In this document: positions 1 through 8,385 of the stretch, piece by piece
Layout: every line of letters starts with the position of its first letter
Position numbering within the stretch: position 1 is the first letter of the stretch
DNA from: Gammaproteobacteria bacterium
GTDB taxonomy: Bacteria > Pseudomonadota > Gammaproteobacteria > Pseudomonadales > Pseudohongiellaceae
Length of the DNA stretch: 64,000 bases
NCBI GenBank assembly: GCA_029245395.1
Contig: JAQWPL010000029.1
Location: 62,001 to 126,000 of the forward strand
Direction: 5' to 3'
Position numbers and translations under genes: made by a program
The notes under the pieces: generated by a model
Told to the model about the DNA's origin: nothing
The model's input: only the letters and a program-made list of their open reading frames with translations
The model's database searches: none

Positions 1-125
1 GTGTAGATCTTGGCAAAATGATTGTTCTCGATGTGACTGGCATTGCCGATATCTTTAATACGCACACCCGCGTGGTTGGATGCAGTCAGTGATACTGGTG
101 GCGCCAGAACTGGTTTCTCTGCCAT
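1..125 (-). CDS. N-terminal fragment of a protein cut by the window edge (possibly SapC-like)
   Basis: Reading leftward from an ATG at 125, an open frame of 41 codons runs off the window edge. A purine-rich GGGGGA lies about 7 bases upstream of the ATG and is a plausible ribosome binding site. The visible start (MAEKPVLAPP, then HAGVRIKDIG and NHFAKIY) has no signal peptide. The pattern faintly recalls the start of SapC-family proteins, which often accompany TonB or PepSY genes in marine gammaproteobacteria, but too little is present to be sure. It is co-directional with the PepSY gene, about 136 bases away. Confidence 0.45.
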   Translation of the reverse strand, partial: MAEKPVLAPPVSLTASNHAGVRIKDIGNASHIENNHFAKIY

Positions 126-261
126 TGAACAATCCCCCGTTTTCAGGTTTGTTGATGAGTGTAAATTTTAAAAGCGCGCAGTATATCAGAGTCTTAAGTG
201 ACAGGTCACAAAGGATGACTGTAGGGTCGACCCGCTTGACCCTGGAATCAATAACACACCA

Positions 262-1209
262 CTAAGACTTAAACCGTTTCACCACAACGCGCTTCCACCA
301 CACGATAACCCCACTGACAAACATCAGGGTCGGCAGAAAACTGACCAGAATCCAGCCCCACCGTGCAAAAAAATTCTGTCCGCCTGGGCTAGCAAAATGC
401 AGATCACGGAAAAACCCCATTACTCCACCACGAAAATTCCCCGTGTCATTGCCCAGAAATTCCAGAATGGCCCCAGTCTGTTGAGGAAAGCCCAGCTGAA
501 AACCAGACACTCCCCATGCCAACATCAATATCAAAGCCCAAAATCCACAAAAACTATGCACCTGCCATAACATGGTACGGTCACTGCGCGGATTAATAAT
601 AAGACCTTCCCACCAGCGCCGTTTCCCCTGCCACCAAATGATTAGACCAGTCAAACTCATCAGTACAAACAGCGCGCCACCTACACCATTCACCTTACGC
701 CCCACTTCACGACCGAGCATCAGCTCGTAATGAATATTTGCCAACCATTCCACGCCTTGAATTGGCCAGGGCCTGGCAAGACCGTTGTCTTCGCCGGTGT
801 ATTGATTGAAATAGTGGGGAATAAACTCGCCGTCTTTTTGCAGCACAATATAGGTGGCGTCGTCTTCCTCAAAACCTTCAATGGTGAAACCTAACTCATA
901 CCCGGCATAGACTTCAGCCATTCGAGCTTCGAGCGCATCACCTGTTAACGGCTCAGTCTCCAACGGCACTATTTTTTTGGGTTCTAACCAGCTGTAAAAA
1001 GGCGATTTCAACAGCAAGGCGCTGCCGCTTAGGGAAATCACTAAAACGTACAGACCAAAACCAATGCCCATCCACAGGTGCACCTGGAACAGTGCGCGAC
1101 GGAAAAATGCGGTTTGGGGGGCCTGTAGCCAGCGTTGCCAGGGATTCATGCCAAGTGCAATCCGGGATAACTCATTAATCTTGACGCCAATTGTAGCAGT
1201 ATTATCCAC
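262..1209 (-). CDS. PepSY-associated transmembrane protein
   Basis: This 315-residue protein has about four membrane helices, near residues 42-65, 185-205, 222-245 and 282-305. After helix 1 lies a periplasmic stretch with a PepSY-like segment (ELGFTIEGFEEDDATYIVLQ). Two features are typical of the PepSY_TM (iron-regulated membrane protein) family: a conserved His after helix 1 (LANIHYELMLG) and WQVHSFCGFWALILM at helix 3. Family members are linked to siderophore or metal uptake and reductive iron release; that role here is inference. The start used is a GTG with AAGAGAC upstream; an internal ATG at 1149 is a good alternative. Confidence 0.82.
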   Translation of the reverse strand: MDNTATIGVKINELSRIALGMNPWQRWLQAPQTAFFRRALFQVHLWMGIGFGLYVLVISLSGSALLLKSPFYSWLEPKKIVPLETEPLTGDALEARMAEVYAGYELGFTIEGFEEDDATYIVLQKDGEFIPHYFNQYTGEDNGLARPWPIQGVEWLANIHYELMLGREVGRKVNGVGGALFVLMSLTGLIIWWQGKRRWWEGLIINPRSDRTMLWQVHSFCGFWALILMLAWGVSGFQLGFPQQTGAILEFLGNDTGNFRGGVMGFFRDLHFASPGGQNFFARWGWILVSFLPTLMFVSGVIVWWKRVVVKRFKS

Positions 1210-1305
1210 TCTGTCTCTTGCCGCGTGTGACTAGAGTCTGGCTGAAATTCGCGCTACTCTTACAGTTAATTGCGCATTCACACTCACATACTGGGGAAGC
1301 ATCAC

Positions 1306-2094
1306 ATGCAAAAACTCAACACTACCCGGCGTCATTTTCTGGCCGGTATCGCCGTGGCAGGAGCAGGTACTGTTGCCAGTGAGTTGTCACTTGCCGCGAC
1401 GCAGGAAGCCGCCTATGCCATTGACCCCCCGCCAACGACATCCATGGCCATCGTCGGCACGGATGAACGCTTTCCCGTTAGACGTGTATTTTGTCTGGGC
1501 CGCAACTATCGCGCCCATGCCTTTGAATCAGGCGATGATCCCGATGTGAACCCACCGTTCTTTTTCATCAAGCCCCGCGACGCGGTGGTTGATGCCAGCC
1601 TAGGACATCCCTATCCGCAAATTACCCGAGCCCTGCGATACGAAGGGGAAATGGTGGTTGCTTTGAAAAGCGGCGGTGTGAATATTTCTGAAAGCGAGGC
1701 ACTTGAGCATGTGTTTGCTTATGGTATTGGCCTGGATATGACCCGCGAAGACCTGCAGGAAGTTGCCCAGGAACTGTCGCGGCCCTGGGCCATCAGCAAA
1801 TCCTTCGACAACTCGGCCCCCTGCGGCCCGCTGTATACCGTGGCCGATGTAGGCCACAGGCTCAATGGGCGCATCTGGCTGAGTGTAAATGGCGAAGTAA
1901 GACAGGATTCAGACCTGAGCCTGATGCGTTGGTCCATACCCGAAGCCATCAACATTTTGTCCAGCCATTATGAATTAAAGGCCGGAGACATCATCATGAC
2001 CGGCACCCCGGAAAACGTCGACCTGGTGGAAAAAGGCGACCTGATCAATTGCGGCGTGGAAGGACTTGGTGAAATTGAAGTGTTGATCACCTGA
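1306..2094 (+). CDS. Tat-exported fumarylacetoacetate hydrolase family protein
   Basis: The ATG at 1306 is preferred over an upstream TTG at 1270 because GGGGAAG lies just before it and it begins a clean Tat leader (TTRRHFLAGIAVAGAG, then an Ala-rich stretch). The mature part is an FAH-fold enzyme: GRNYRAHAFE, a metal-ligand block RYEGEMVVAL, GLDMTREDLQ and the C-terminal IIMTGTPENVDLVEKGD. The family hydrolyses or decarboxylates beta-diketo acids using Mg2+ or Mn2+ bound by Glu/Glu/Asp. Most members are cytosolic, so export is unusual; the substrate is unknown. It is followed after 47 bases by another Tat enzyme gene on the same strand. Confidence 0.86.
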   Translation: MQKLNTTRRHFLAGIAVAGAGTVASELSLAATQEAAYAIDPPPTTSMAIVGTDERFPVRRVFCLGRNYRAHAFESGDDPDVNPPFFFIKPRDAVVDASLGHPYPQITRALRYEGEMVVALKSGGVNISESEALEHVFAYGIGLDMTREDLQEVAQELSRPWAISKSFDNSAPCGPLYTVADVGHRLNGRIWLSVNGEVRQDSDLSLMRWSIPEAINILSSHYELKAGDIIMTGTPENVDLVEKGDLINCGVEGLGEIEVLIT

Positions 2095-2141
2095 TTAAAT
2101 GCCACAACCCAAGCCACGTTTACCTGTGAGAGGGAAATAAA

Positions 2142-3413
2142 ATGACAGCCAAAAATTCCAGACGGCAATTTCTGCATTCATCAAGCGCCGTATTATTCGG
2201 CGCGGCAGCAGCAACCCTGCAAACCAGTCAGGCCCAGAACGCTAAACGTATCGGGATTGATTCGAACGCCACAGGCGAAGAGTACTGGCGCCTGGTCAGA
2301 GAACAGTTTTCCTTTCCGGAAGATAGAGTGCCGATGAACGCAGCCAACCTGTGTCCGGCATTTCGGGCAGTGACTGAAAATGTGGACCTGCTGACTGAAG
2401 ATATCGACCTGGACTGCTCGTTCAACAACCGTGCCAAATTTGGCGATCTGCGTGAAAATGCGCGGACACTGGTAGCTAACCAGCTGAATGTCAGCGCCGA
2501 TGAAGTAGCGCTGGTACGCAATACCAGTGAAGCCAATAACATCATCAACAATGGCCTGAAACTTGAAGCCGGTGACGAAATCATCCTCTGGGACCAGAAT
2601 CATCCAACCAACAATTTGGCCTGGGACGTTCGCGCCGCCCGTTTTGATCTGCAGATTAAAAGAATCACCACCCCGGCAAAACCGTCCAGTCCAGGTGAAC
2701 TGGTAGATGCCTTCACTTCACAGTTCTCCTCACGCACCAAAGTGTTGACCTTGACCCATGTGTCCAACCTGAGTGGTATTAAATTACCCATTGCCGAGCT
2801 TGTCGCTGCAGCCCATGCGCGCGGGATTTATGTGCACGTGGATGGCGCCCAGGTCTGGGGAGCGATGAACCTTAACCTTACCGCCCTGGATGTTGACTCC
2901 TTTTCTGCCAGCGCCCATAAATGGTACATGGGTCCGAAGGAAGTGGGCCTGTTGTATGTGAAAGGTAATAACATTGACCGGATCTGGCCCCCCGGCATTG
3001 CTCCGGGCTGGGGTAACAGTGTGGAAACCACTCTGGTAGGAGCGCGCAAGTTCGAATCTCTGGGCCAGCGGGATGATGCAACTCTGGCGGCACTGGGCAC
3101 AGCAGCAGAAATTCACAACAGTATTGGACCCGACCGAATAGAACGCCGTGTTGTGTATCTGGCGCAGCGGCTCAAAGCAGGTATAAGCGACCTGGGATTG
3201 CAACAGGTAACTCCCGGTGATCCCAATCTCAGTTTCGGTGTCTGCATTACCCAGGCACCCGCGGGACAAGGTGGCGTTATATCCAATCGCTTGTATGAGG
3301 AATTCGGCATTACCGGGGCAGCCACCGGTGGACTGAGATTGTCACCGACCATTTACAATACCGAAGAGCATCTGGACCGGGCTGTGGCCGGATTGAAAGC
3401 GTTGATGACTTGA
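2142..3413 (+). CDS. Tat-exported class V aminotransferase-fold PLP enzyme
   Basis: This 423-residue protein starts with a Tat-like leader (SRRQFLHSSSAVLFGAAAA). The rest is a fold-type I PLP enzyme of the cysteine desulfurase / isopenicillin N epimerase group. Visible elements are NTSEANNIINNG near the phosphate-binding turn, VHVDGAQVWG (Asp contacting the PLP ring nitrogen) and SASAHKWYMGPKEVG, whose Lys should form the Schiff base. A good ribosome binding site (GAGAGGGAAATAAA) precedes the ATG. The reaction is not predictable from sequence: epimerase, lyase or aminotransferase are all possible. It is probably co-transcribed with the FAH-family gene upstream. Confidence 0.84.
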   Translation: MTAKNSRRQFLHSSSAVLFGAAAATLQTSQAQNAKRIGIDSNATGEEYWRLVREQFSFPEDRVPMNAANLCPAFRAVTENVDLLTEDIDLDCSFNNRAKFGDLRENARTLVANQLNVSADEVALVRNTSEANNIINNGLKLEAGDEIILWDQNHPTNNLAWDVRAARFDLQIKRITTPAKPSSPGELVDAFTSQFSSRTKVLTLTHVSNLSGIKLPIAELVAAAHARGIYVHVDGAQVWGAMNLNLTALDVDSFSASAHKWYMGPKEVGLLYVKGNNIDRIWPPGIAPGWGNSVETTLVGARKFESLGQRDDATLAALGTAAEIHNSIGPDRIERRVVYLAQRLKAGISDLGLQQVTPGDPNLSFGVCITQAPAGQGGVISNRLYEEFGITGAATGGLRLSPTIYNTEEHLDRAVAGLKALMT

Positions 3414-3448
3414 TCCCTGGAGACTAACTACTTCAATCAGGATTTCAC

Positions 3449-4453
3449 TTGCCATCACTAAAAGCTTTCTCCCTTCTTGACCTCGCTCCCATCGTTGAAG
3501 GTGGCACTGCCCGGGATGCATTATTTAACGCCCGTGACCTTGCCCAGCATGCCGAGCGCATGGGCTATAACAGATACTGGATGGCCGAGCACCACAACTC
3601 CACCGGCATCGCCAGCGCGGCCACGTCGGTTGCCCTGGGATTTGTTGCAGAAGGTACACACACTATTCGCATCGGCGCCGCTGGCGTCATGCTGCCCAAT
3701 CATTCCCCGCTGATTATTGCCGAGCATTACGGCACCCTGGAATCACTTTACCCCGGCCGCATTGATTTGGGATTAGGCCGCGCCCCTGGGACTGATGGCA
3801 AAACAGCCTACGCCATTCGCCGTGAAAACCTGCGCGCTGATGACAGCTTTCCCCAGGATGTACAGATCCTGCAGCAGTATTTCGATGAGGGTTACAACAA
3901 TGTGAAAGCCGTGCCCGGTCATGGTCTTAAGGTGCCCCTGTGGATTCTAGGTTCCAGCTTATTTGGCGCCCAGCTTGCCGCCGCACTTGGCCTGCCCTAC
4001 CTGTTCGCCTCTCACTTTGCCCCTGATGCCCTGGATCAGGCCCTGGCTGTTTATCGGGAGGAATTTAAACCCAGTGAACAACTCAGCGAACCCTACTGCG
4101 GTGCTGCAATTAATATTTTTGCGGCAAATTCGGACGAAGAAGGAATAGCTTTGAAACGCGGCGTCATGCAGGGCTTTATTTATTTACGCCGTGGCCAGCC
4201 CGGCCCGCTGAAACCACCAGTGGATGACCTGGCTGACATTGCCAGTCCAGAAGAAATTGCCATGTCAGAAAACGTGATGCGTGAATCCGCCGTGGGCTCA
4301 CCGACTTCAGCAAAAGATTTTATCGAAAAATTCCTGGAAAGAACCCAGGCGGATGAATTGGTTCTCACCTGCCACGCAAGGGATCATGAAGCCAGGATAA
4401 AAAGCTTTGGAATAGGCGCAGAAATCCTGAAAGGATGCTTATTAAAAAAATAA
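3449..4453 (+). CDS. LLM class flavin-dependent oxidoreductase (MsnO8-like)
   Basis: This 334-residue protein is in the bacterial luciferase-like monooxygenase superfamily. Diagnostic segments are [13 protein letters not shown] at the start, [22 protein letters not shown] (the strand-2 region of this subfamily), [16 protein letters not shown] and [15 protein letters not shown]. It lacks a signal peptide. The start is TTG with an AGGA about 8 bases upstream; no better ATG lies near. Members use reduced FMN to oxidise varied substrates; none can be assigned. It follows the class V aminotransferase gene by 35 bases and could belong to the same transcript. Confidence 0.85.
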   Translation: MPSLKAFSLLDLAPIVEGGTARDALFNARDLAQHAERMGYNRYWMAEHHNSTGIASAATSVALGFVAEGTHTIRIGAAGVMLPNHSPLIIAEHYGTLESLYPGRIDLGLGRAPGTDGKTAYAIRRENLRADDSFPQDVQILQQYFDEGYNNVKAVPGHGLKVPLWILGSSLFGAQLAAALGLPYLFASHFAPDALDQALAVYREEFKPSEQLSEPYCGAAINIFAANSDEEGIALKRGVMQGFIYLRRGQPGPLKPPVDDLADIASPEEIAMSENVMRESAVGSPTSAKDFIEKFLERTQADELVLTCHARDHEARIKSFGIGAEILKGCLLKK

Positions 4454-4592
4454 AAAATGAATAGTTGGCGCGACTTCAGCGGCGAATGAAATACCTCTGT
4501 GCTCAATGAATTAACTAATTCCGCTGGCTTATAAAATCTATTCACGTTACCTTGCCCGCTTTTGCGAACCCCTAGTTCTGGCTTTCTTTTCT

Positions 4593-5969
4593 ATGACCTC
4601 TACCGCTTTCTCCGAGCTCTCCTTAAGTCAGGACTTTCTGGCTAATCTCGAGTCTCTCGACTATAAATCCATGACGCCAATCCAGGCAGCAAGCCTGCCG
4701 GCCATAATGGATGGAAAGGATGTCAAAGCTCAGGCGAAAACCGGCAGCGGCAAAACGGCTGCCTTTGGCATTGGCTTGCTGCAAAAAATAAAACCAGAAC
4801 AGTTCCACACGCAGGCATTGGTATTGTGCCCAACCCGGGAGCTCGCTGATCAGGTCAGCAAGGAGCTGCGACGCCTGGCACGCTCAGTGCACAACATTAA
4901 GATCCTAACCCTGTGTGGCGGCACTCCCATTGGTCCGCAGTTCGGCTCGCTGGAATTTCCGCCCCATATTGCCGTGGGCACACCGGGTCGAATTCTCAAA
5001 CATTGCAGCAAAGAAAGTTTGAAACTGGACAGGGTGCAAACTCTGGTGCTGGATGAAGCCGATCGCATGCTGGATATGGGGTTTTCTGAAGACATCCTGA
5101 CCATCATTGGCTGCACTCCGACCAAACGCCAGACGCTGTTATTCTCGGCCACCTATCCCAAAGAAATTCTCAAAATCAGCGCCTCGGTACAACGCGAACC
5201 AGTCGATATCAAGGTAGAAAGTCTGCATGACAACAGCGTCATCAAACAACTGTTTTATGAAGTGCCTAAAGGTAACAAAACCAACGCACTGACAGCACTG
5301 CTCCAACAACATCAGCCTGAATCCAGCGTGGTGTTTTGCGGGCGCAAACAACAGTGCCGGGATCTGGCGGTTGATTTACAGCAACAGGGTCTGAAAGCAC
5401 TGGCGCTGCATGGTGACCTGGAACAAAAAGACCGCGATCTGGTACTAGTGCAGTTTGCTAACAAAAGTATTCCCATTTTGATTGCTACTGATGTGGCTGC
5501 TCGCGGTCTGGATATCAAAGACCTCAGCGCAGTCATCAATTACGAATTGTCTCCGGACCCGGAAATTTACATCCACCGCATAGGCCGCACCGGCCGCGCC
5601 GGTAAAGAAGGACTGGCCTTAAACTTGTTTCATACATCCGAAGCGCCCAAGGTAAGCGCCATTGAAAGACATCTAAAACAACCAATTCAAATGAAAGAAG
5701 TGCCCACAGCTCTGGGTAGTGACAGCACACTGCAGGCGCCTATGGTCACCTTGTGTATCAATAGCGGTCGTAAAGAAAAGCTCCGCCCTGGCGACATACT
5801 TGGTGCATTGACGGCCAACAAAGCGCTGCAAGGCAAAGACATCGGTAAAATCGATATTTTTGACAAGGAGGCTTACGTAGCGGTAACCAGAAAGGACGCG
5901 ACTAAGGCCTTGAAGATTCTCAAGGAAGGAAAGATTAAAGGCAGGAATATGCTAGTGAGGAAATTGTAA
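4593..5969 (+). CDS. dbpA: ATP-dependent RNA helicase DbpA
   Basis: This 458-residue DEAD-box helicase has every core motif: Q-motif region SMTPIQAASLP, Walker A AKTGSGKT (about residue 48), PTRELADQV, DEAD (about 153), SAT, ATDVAARGLD and HRIGRTGRAG. After the helicase core, residues of about 385-458 (VTLCINSGRKEKLRPGDILG onward) match the DbpA C-terminal RNA-binding domain. In Escherichia coli that domain binds hairpin 92 of 23S rRNA and directs the enzyme to 50S assembly. The length fits DbpA. It stands alone, with about 140 bases to the previous gene. The upstream base composition shows no clear regulatory structure. Confidence 0.95.
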   Translation: MTSTAFSELSLSQDFLANLESLDYKSMTPIQAASLPAIMDGKDVKAQAKTGSGKTAAFGIGLLQKIKPEQFHTQALVLCPTRELADQVSKELRRLARSVHNIKILTLCGGTPIGPQFGSLEFPPHIAVGTPGRILKHCSKESLKLDRVQTLVLDEADRMLDMGFSEDILTIIGCTPTKRQTLLFSATYPKEILKISASVQREPVDIKVESLHDNSVIKQLFYEVPKGNKTNALTALLQQHQPESSVVFCGRKQQCRDLAVDLQQQGLKALALHGDLEQKDRDLVLVQFANKSIPILIATDVAARGLDIKDLSAVINYELSPDPEIYIHRIGRTGRAGKEGLALNLFHTSEAPKVSAIERHLKQPIQMKEVPTALGSDSTLQAPMVTLCINSGRKEKLRPGDILGALTANKALQGKDIGKIDIFDKEAYVAVTRKDATKALKILKEGKIKGRNMLVRKL

Positions 5970-5998
5970 AACCTAGCCTGTGATTCGTATTTAGATTT

Positions 5999-6061
5999 GT
6001 AGGGCGGAAGAGCACAGCGATCTCCGCCGGGCGAAGCTGGAAGAGCACAGCGATCTCCGCC
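5999..6061 (+). repeat. Two tandem copies of a GGCGGA..TCCGCC intergenic repeat
   Basis: The sequence TAGGGCGGAAGAGCACAGCG followed by ATCTCCGCC is present, then a second near-identical half (GGAAGAGCACAGCGATCTCC) after GGGCGAAGCT. Each unit can fold by pairing GGCGGA with TCCGCC. Related copies lie at 6582-6623 (inverted), 14171-14200, 46307-46340 and 46863-46896. They look like REP-type palindromic elements. Two of the copies flank the DUF6152 gene at 6098 in inverted orientation. Confidence 0.75.
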
Positions 6062-6097
6062 GATGGCAACACCAACAATCCAAGAATTCAGCCTCGC

Positions 6098-6514
6098 CTA
6101 ATTCCCTGCTTCTGGTGGCGCACCCGGCCCTTCGGAACCAGCAAAAAGACGTTCACCATTGGGTAGCGTCACATCACGGCCATTAACGCGGTTGGAACCA
6201 TCGCGCGCCTGGTAGCCTTCGACCACTACTTCGGTGCCGGCCACTATTGAGTTCCTGTTCCAGCCACGCCTGACCAGAACACCGGCAGGCCCTGCTTCTA
6301 CCATCCAGGTATCTACACCACCCTCTTCATTGGTGACATCTACATGCAACCACGAATGGGGATTGATCCATTCCATGCGGTTAATCTTGCCTTCAATGCG
6401 AACGGGTTTGGTGGCATCAAATTCTGCCGAAAAAGCATGGTGAGCAGACATCGGCAACGAAGTTACCAACATACCCAAGAGTAAACTTAAACCTGCAAGC
6501 CACTTTTTATTCAT
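6098..6514 (-). CDS. DUF6152 family secreted protein (cassette 1)
   Basis: This 138-residue protein has an N-terminal signal peptide (LAGLSLLLGMLVTSLPMSA) and then the DUF6152 hallmark HHAFSAEFDATKPV, followed by MEWINPHSWLHVDV, a GPAGVLVRRGWNRNSI loop and VVVEGYQARDGSNRVNGRDV. The family is a small beta-rich periplasmic or secreted domain of unknown function. It is the last gene of a minus-strand cassette whose other members are the two PDLxGxW proteins at 6687-8384 and 8386-9219. A paralogue lies at 19072-19494 in an equivalent cassette. Repeats flank the gene on both sides. Confidence 0.85.
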   Translation of the reverse strand: MNKKWLAGLSLLLGMLVTSLPMSAHHAFSAEFDATKPVRIEGKINRMEWINPHSWLHVDVTNEEGGVDTWMVEAGPAGVLVRRGWNRNSIVAGTEVVVEGYQARDGSNRVNGRDVTLPNGERLFAGSEGPGAPPEAGN

Positions 6515-6581
6515 TCGCCTTTCCTTTTATCCTTTAACTTTTAACTTTTATCTTTTCATCAGCGGGCATTGGTTTACTTTT
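6515..6581. repeat. Pyrimidine-rich degenerate heptamer tract
   Basis: Between the DUF6152 start and the inverted GGCGGA repeat lies a C/T-rich stretch containing repeated TTTTAAC and TTTTATC heptamers (for example CTTTAACTTTTAACTTTTAT). It resembles the heptamer tandem arrays at 6638-6687, 14230-14257 and 48131-48187, which also adjoin copies of the dispersed repeat or accessory genes. Confidence 0.5.
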
Positions 6582-6623
6582 CCAGCTTCGCCCGGCGGAG
6601 ATCGCTGTGCTCTTCCGCCCTAC
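6582..6623 (-). repeat. Inverted copy of the GGCGGA..TCCGCC repeat
   Basis: CCAGCTTCGCCCGGCGGAGA followed by TCGCTGTGCTCTTCCGCCCT is the reverse complement of the repeat at 5999-6061, including the linking GGGCGAAGCTGG. The two copies bracket the DUF6152 gene in opposite orientation. Confidence 0.75.
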
Positions 6624-6637
6624 ACTTTTCACATTTA

Positions 6638-6687
6638 TCTTTTATCTTTTATCTTGCCTCTTGCCTCTTGCCTCTTGCCTCTTGCCT
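6638..6687. repeat. Heptamer tandem repeats, (CTTTTAT)n then (CTTGCCT)x5
   Basis: The tract begins with TTTATCTTTTATCTTTTATC and continues with five exact CTTGCCT units at 6653-6687. The last unit touches the stop codon of the VOC-fusion gene. The reverse complement unit (AGGCAAG) is the one that forms the eight-unit array at 48131-48187, so the same heptamer is amplified at two distant places. Confidence 0.85.
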
Positions 6688-8384
6688 TAATCCCGCGGGT
6701 TTTCACGAGCTCCAGTTAAAATGTTAAACATGGAGTAGTTGCCTTCATGGCAGGCATATTCCACCAGGTCATATTGCGCATTATCGAGCACCAGGGGAAA
6801 CATGGCAGTCCAGGGTTGAGTCCACACATCAGGATCGTCCACGGTAAACTGATACTGCAACAGGTTGGTCGTTAACCGGGTGAGACGTTCAGTAAGCACC
6901 ATGTTCTCGCTGGAGCCCTGGAAAGAAGAGCGGCCGTTAAAATTTCGTGTCTCTATTACTAGGGTAGTGTCTTCCCACCAGCCACGGGATTCTCCCAACC
7001 AGTGTTTGATAGTGTCATTGGCAGGGGCTGCATCAATGGGAATAATCCGGTTTTCGTGGATCATTTCTTTCTGAATGACCACAGTGCCCGGACCCTGCAC
7101 TATCTGCAGACCATTGTTATAAACAGTAGGCATCATGTGATTTGGTAAACCCTGGGTAATACAGCGAACCCAGGAACTTAAATCTTCAGGGCCTGCAGGA
7201 ACAGCCGGACCTCTGTTGCGTCCCGTTTGCCGATTCGCCATGGCAGCGTCGGTCATCGGCGGCAACCTGCCATCGGGCGGATCAATAATCATCGCCACCT
7301 GGGTCAGCGGCGCCGTCTTGGTATAGCCCAATGTGGTATCACGCCATTCCCTTTCATAGCCCCAGATACTTTGTAATGTACCGCGCTCTCTGCGCGCTGC
7401 CGCTTCAACCTGGCTCAGTGCAACATCGGCCGATACCTCCTCCGGTCGCTGTAGTCGAATACCATGGGCCGCATCGCCTGACCATATGCCCTGCAAATCA
7501 GGTTCACCCCAGGGGGTCATGGGCGCTTCATAGTTATCTAATAATTGGGTTAATTCATCGCCACCGCTTTCCTGCAGGATCATGCCGGCCCAGCCTGCTT
7601 CAACCAAAGCCAGGCGCACATTGTCAGGACTGACAAAAAAGGCGCGTCGGCCATTGCCTCGAGCATTGGCTGGCACATTCGGCGCCTGCTGCAGGGCAAT
7701 ACCTGAGTTCTCAATGTCGGCCACCGCGCTATCAATAGCGTCAACATTAAAGGCAATATGATCCAGTGCCCTACCTTCCGTGGAGGCAGGATTCGCCGTT
7801 TCATGCAAACTTGCCAGCAACCAGGCCTCATCAAATCTGAGTCCATCGAGAGTAGCCGTCACATTGCCTCGCGTTCCACCAAAAGCGGCCTGATACCGGT
7901 CCAGAGTGGCCGTCGGATCAGAGGCGCTAAGATGAATATGGTGAAAACCCTGGTGCGCTGCATCCTGCACCAGCTCGATGCTGGTACCCCAGGGATCAAA
8001 GATAAAACCCACGACAAAAAAGCCATCGATATCACGCCACACGGCGCCATCATCAAAACGCTGCAGACGCACGCCCAGACCGCCCACACCGATACGTTCC
8101 AGCTCGTCCATCTTGGCGGCCACATCAGGAAAGGAAAAACTGATGTGGTCTACTCCGGTGCCAAGCGTAGTGCCCAATATAGGACGGGCGTCGAATTCGA
8201 TATCCATGCCATGGCAATGCACGGCCTCATCACGACCTTCAATGGCTTCGCAATCGAGAAAGCGCGTGTACCAGTCCACTGCTTGAAGGGGACTTGGCGC
8301 AGCAAGTTGAATATGACTGATAGACGCAGCCTGACCAGACAGCGGCAGCAATAATAATAGAAGTAACAAACCTTTGTGTTTCAT
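6687..8384 (-). CDS. Secreted fusion: double VOC domain plus PDLxGxW domain (cassette 1)
   Basis: The start at 8384 is chosen because AGGAGCAATGAC precedes it and a signal peptide follows (MKHKGLLLLLLLLPLSGQA). Its ATG lies one base after the TGA of the upstream gene, implying coupling. The protein has 565 residues. Residues of about 20-270 hold two glyoxalase/VOC modules (ISHIQLAAPSPLQAVDWYTR and HHIHLSASDPTATLDRYQ). Residues of about 295-565 match the downstream-family domain: WGEPDLQGIWSG, RIIPID, GESRGWWEDTTLVIETRNFN, DDPDVWTQPWT and EYACHEGNYSM. The paralogue at 19521-20576 has the second domain but no VOC part. The function is unknown; binding of a small ligand by the VOC part is inference. 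Confidence 0.8.
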   Translation of the reverse strand: MKHKGLLLLLLLLPLSGQAASISHIQLAAPSPLQAVDWYTRFLDCEAIEGRDEAVHCHGMDIEFDARPILGTTLGTGVDHISFSFPDVAAKMDELERIGVGGLGVRLQRFDDGAVWRDIDGFFVVGFIFDPWGTSIELVQDAAHQGFHHIHLSASDPTATLDRYQAAFGGTRGNVTATLDGLRFDEAWLLASLHETANPASTEGRALDHIAFNVDAIDSAVADIENSGIALQQAPNVPANARGNGRRAFFVSPDNVRLALVEAGWAGMILQESGGDELTQLLDNYEAPMTPWGEPDLQGIWSGDAAHGIRLQRPEEVSADVALSQVEAAARRERGTLQSIWGYEREWRDTTLGYTKTAPLTQVAMIIDPPDGRLPPMTDAAMANRQTGRNRGPAVPAGPEDLSSWVRCITQGLPNHMMPTVYNNGLQIVQGPGTVVIQKEMIHENRIIPIDAAPANDTIKHWLGESRGWWEDTTLVIETRNFNGRSSFQGSSENMVLTERLTRLTTNLLQYQFTVDDPDVWTQPWTAMFPLVLDNAQYDLVEYACHEGNYSMFNILTGARENPRD

Positions 8385-8385
8385 G

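Noticed and set aside
2193-3352. Several minus-strand frames within the class V aminotransferase gene
   Set aside because: They overlap each other and the well-supported plus-strand gene, and lack start signals.
5999-6623. An insertion sequence bounded by the inverted GGCGGA repeats around DUF6152
   Set aside because: There is no transposase between them and no target duplication is visible; the repeats also occur singly elsewhere.
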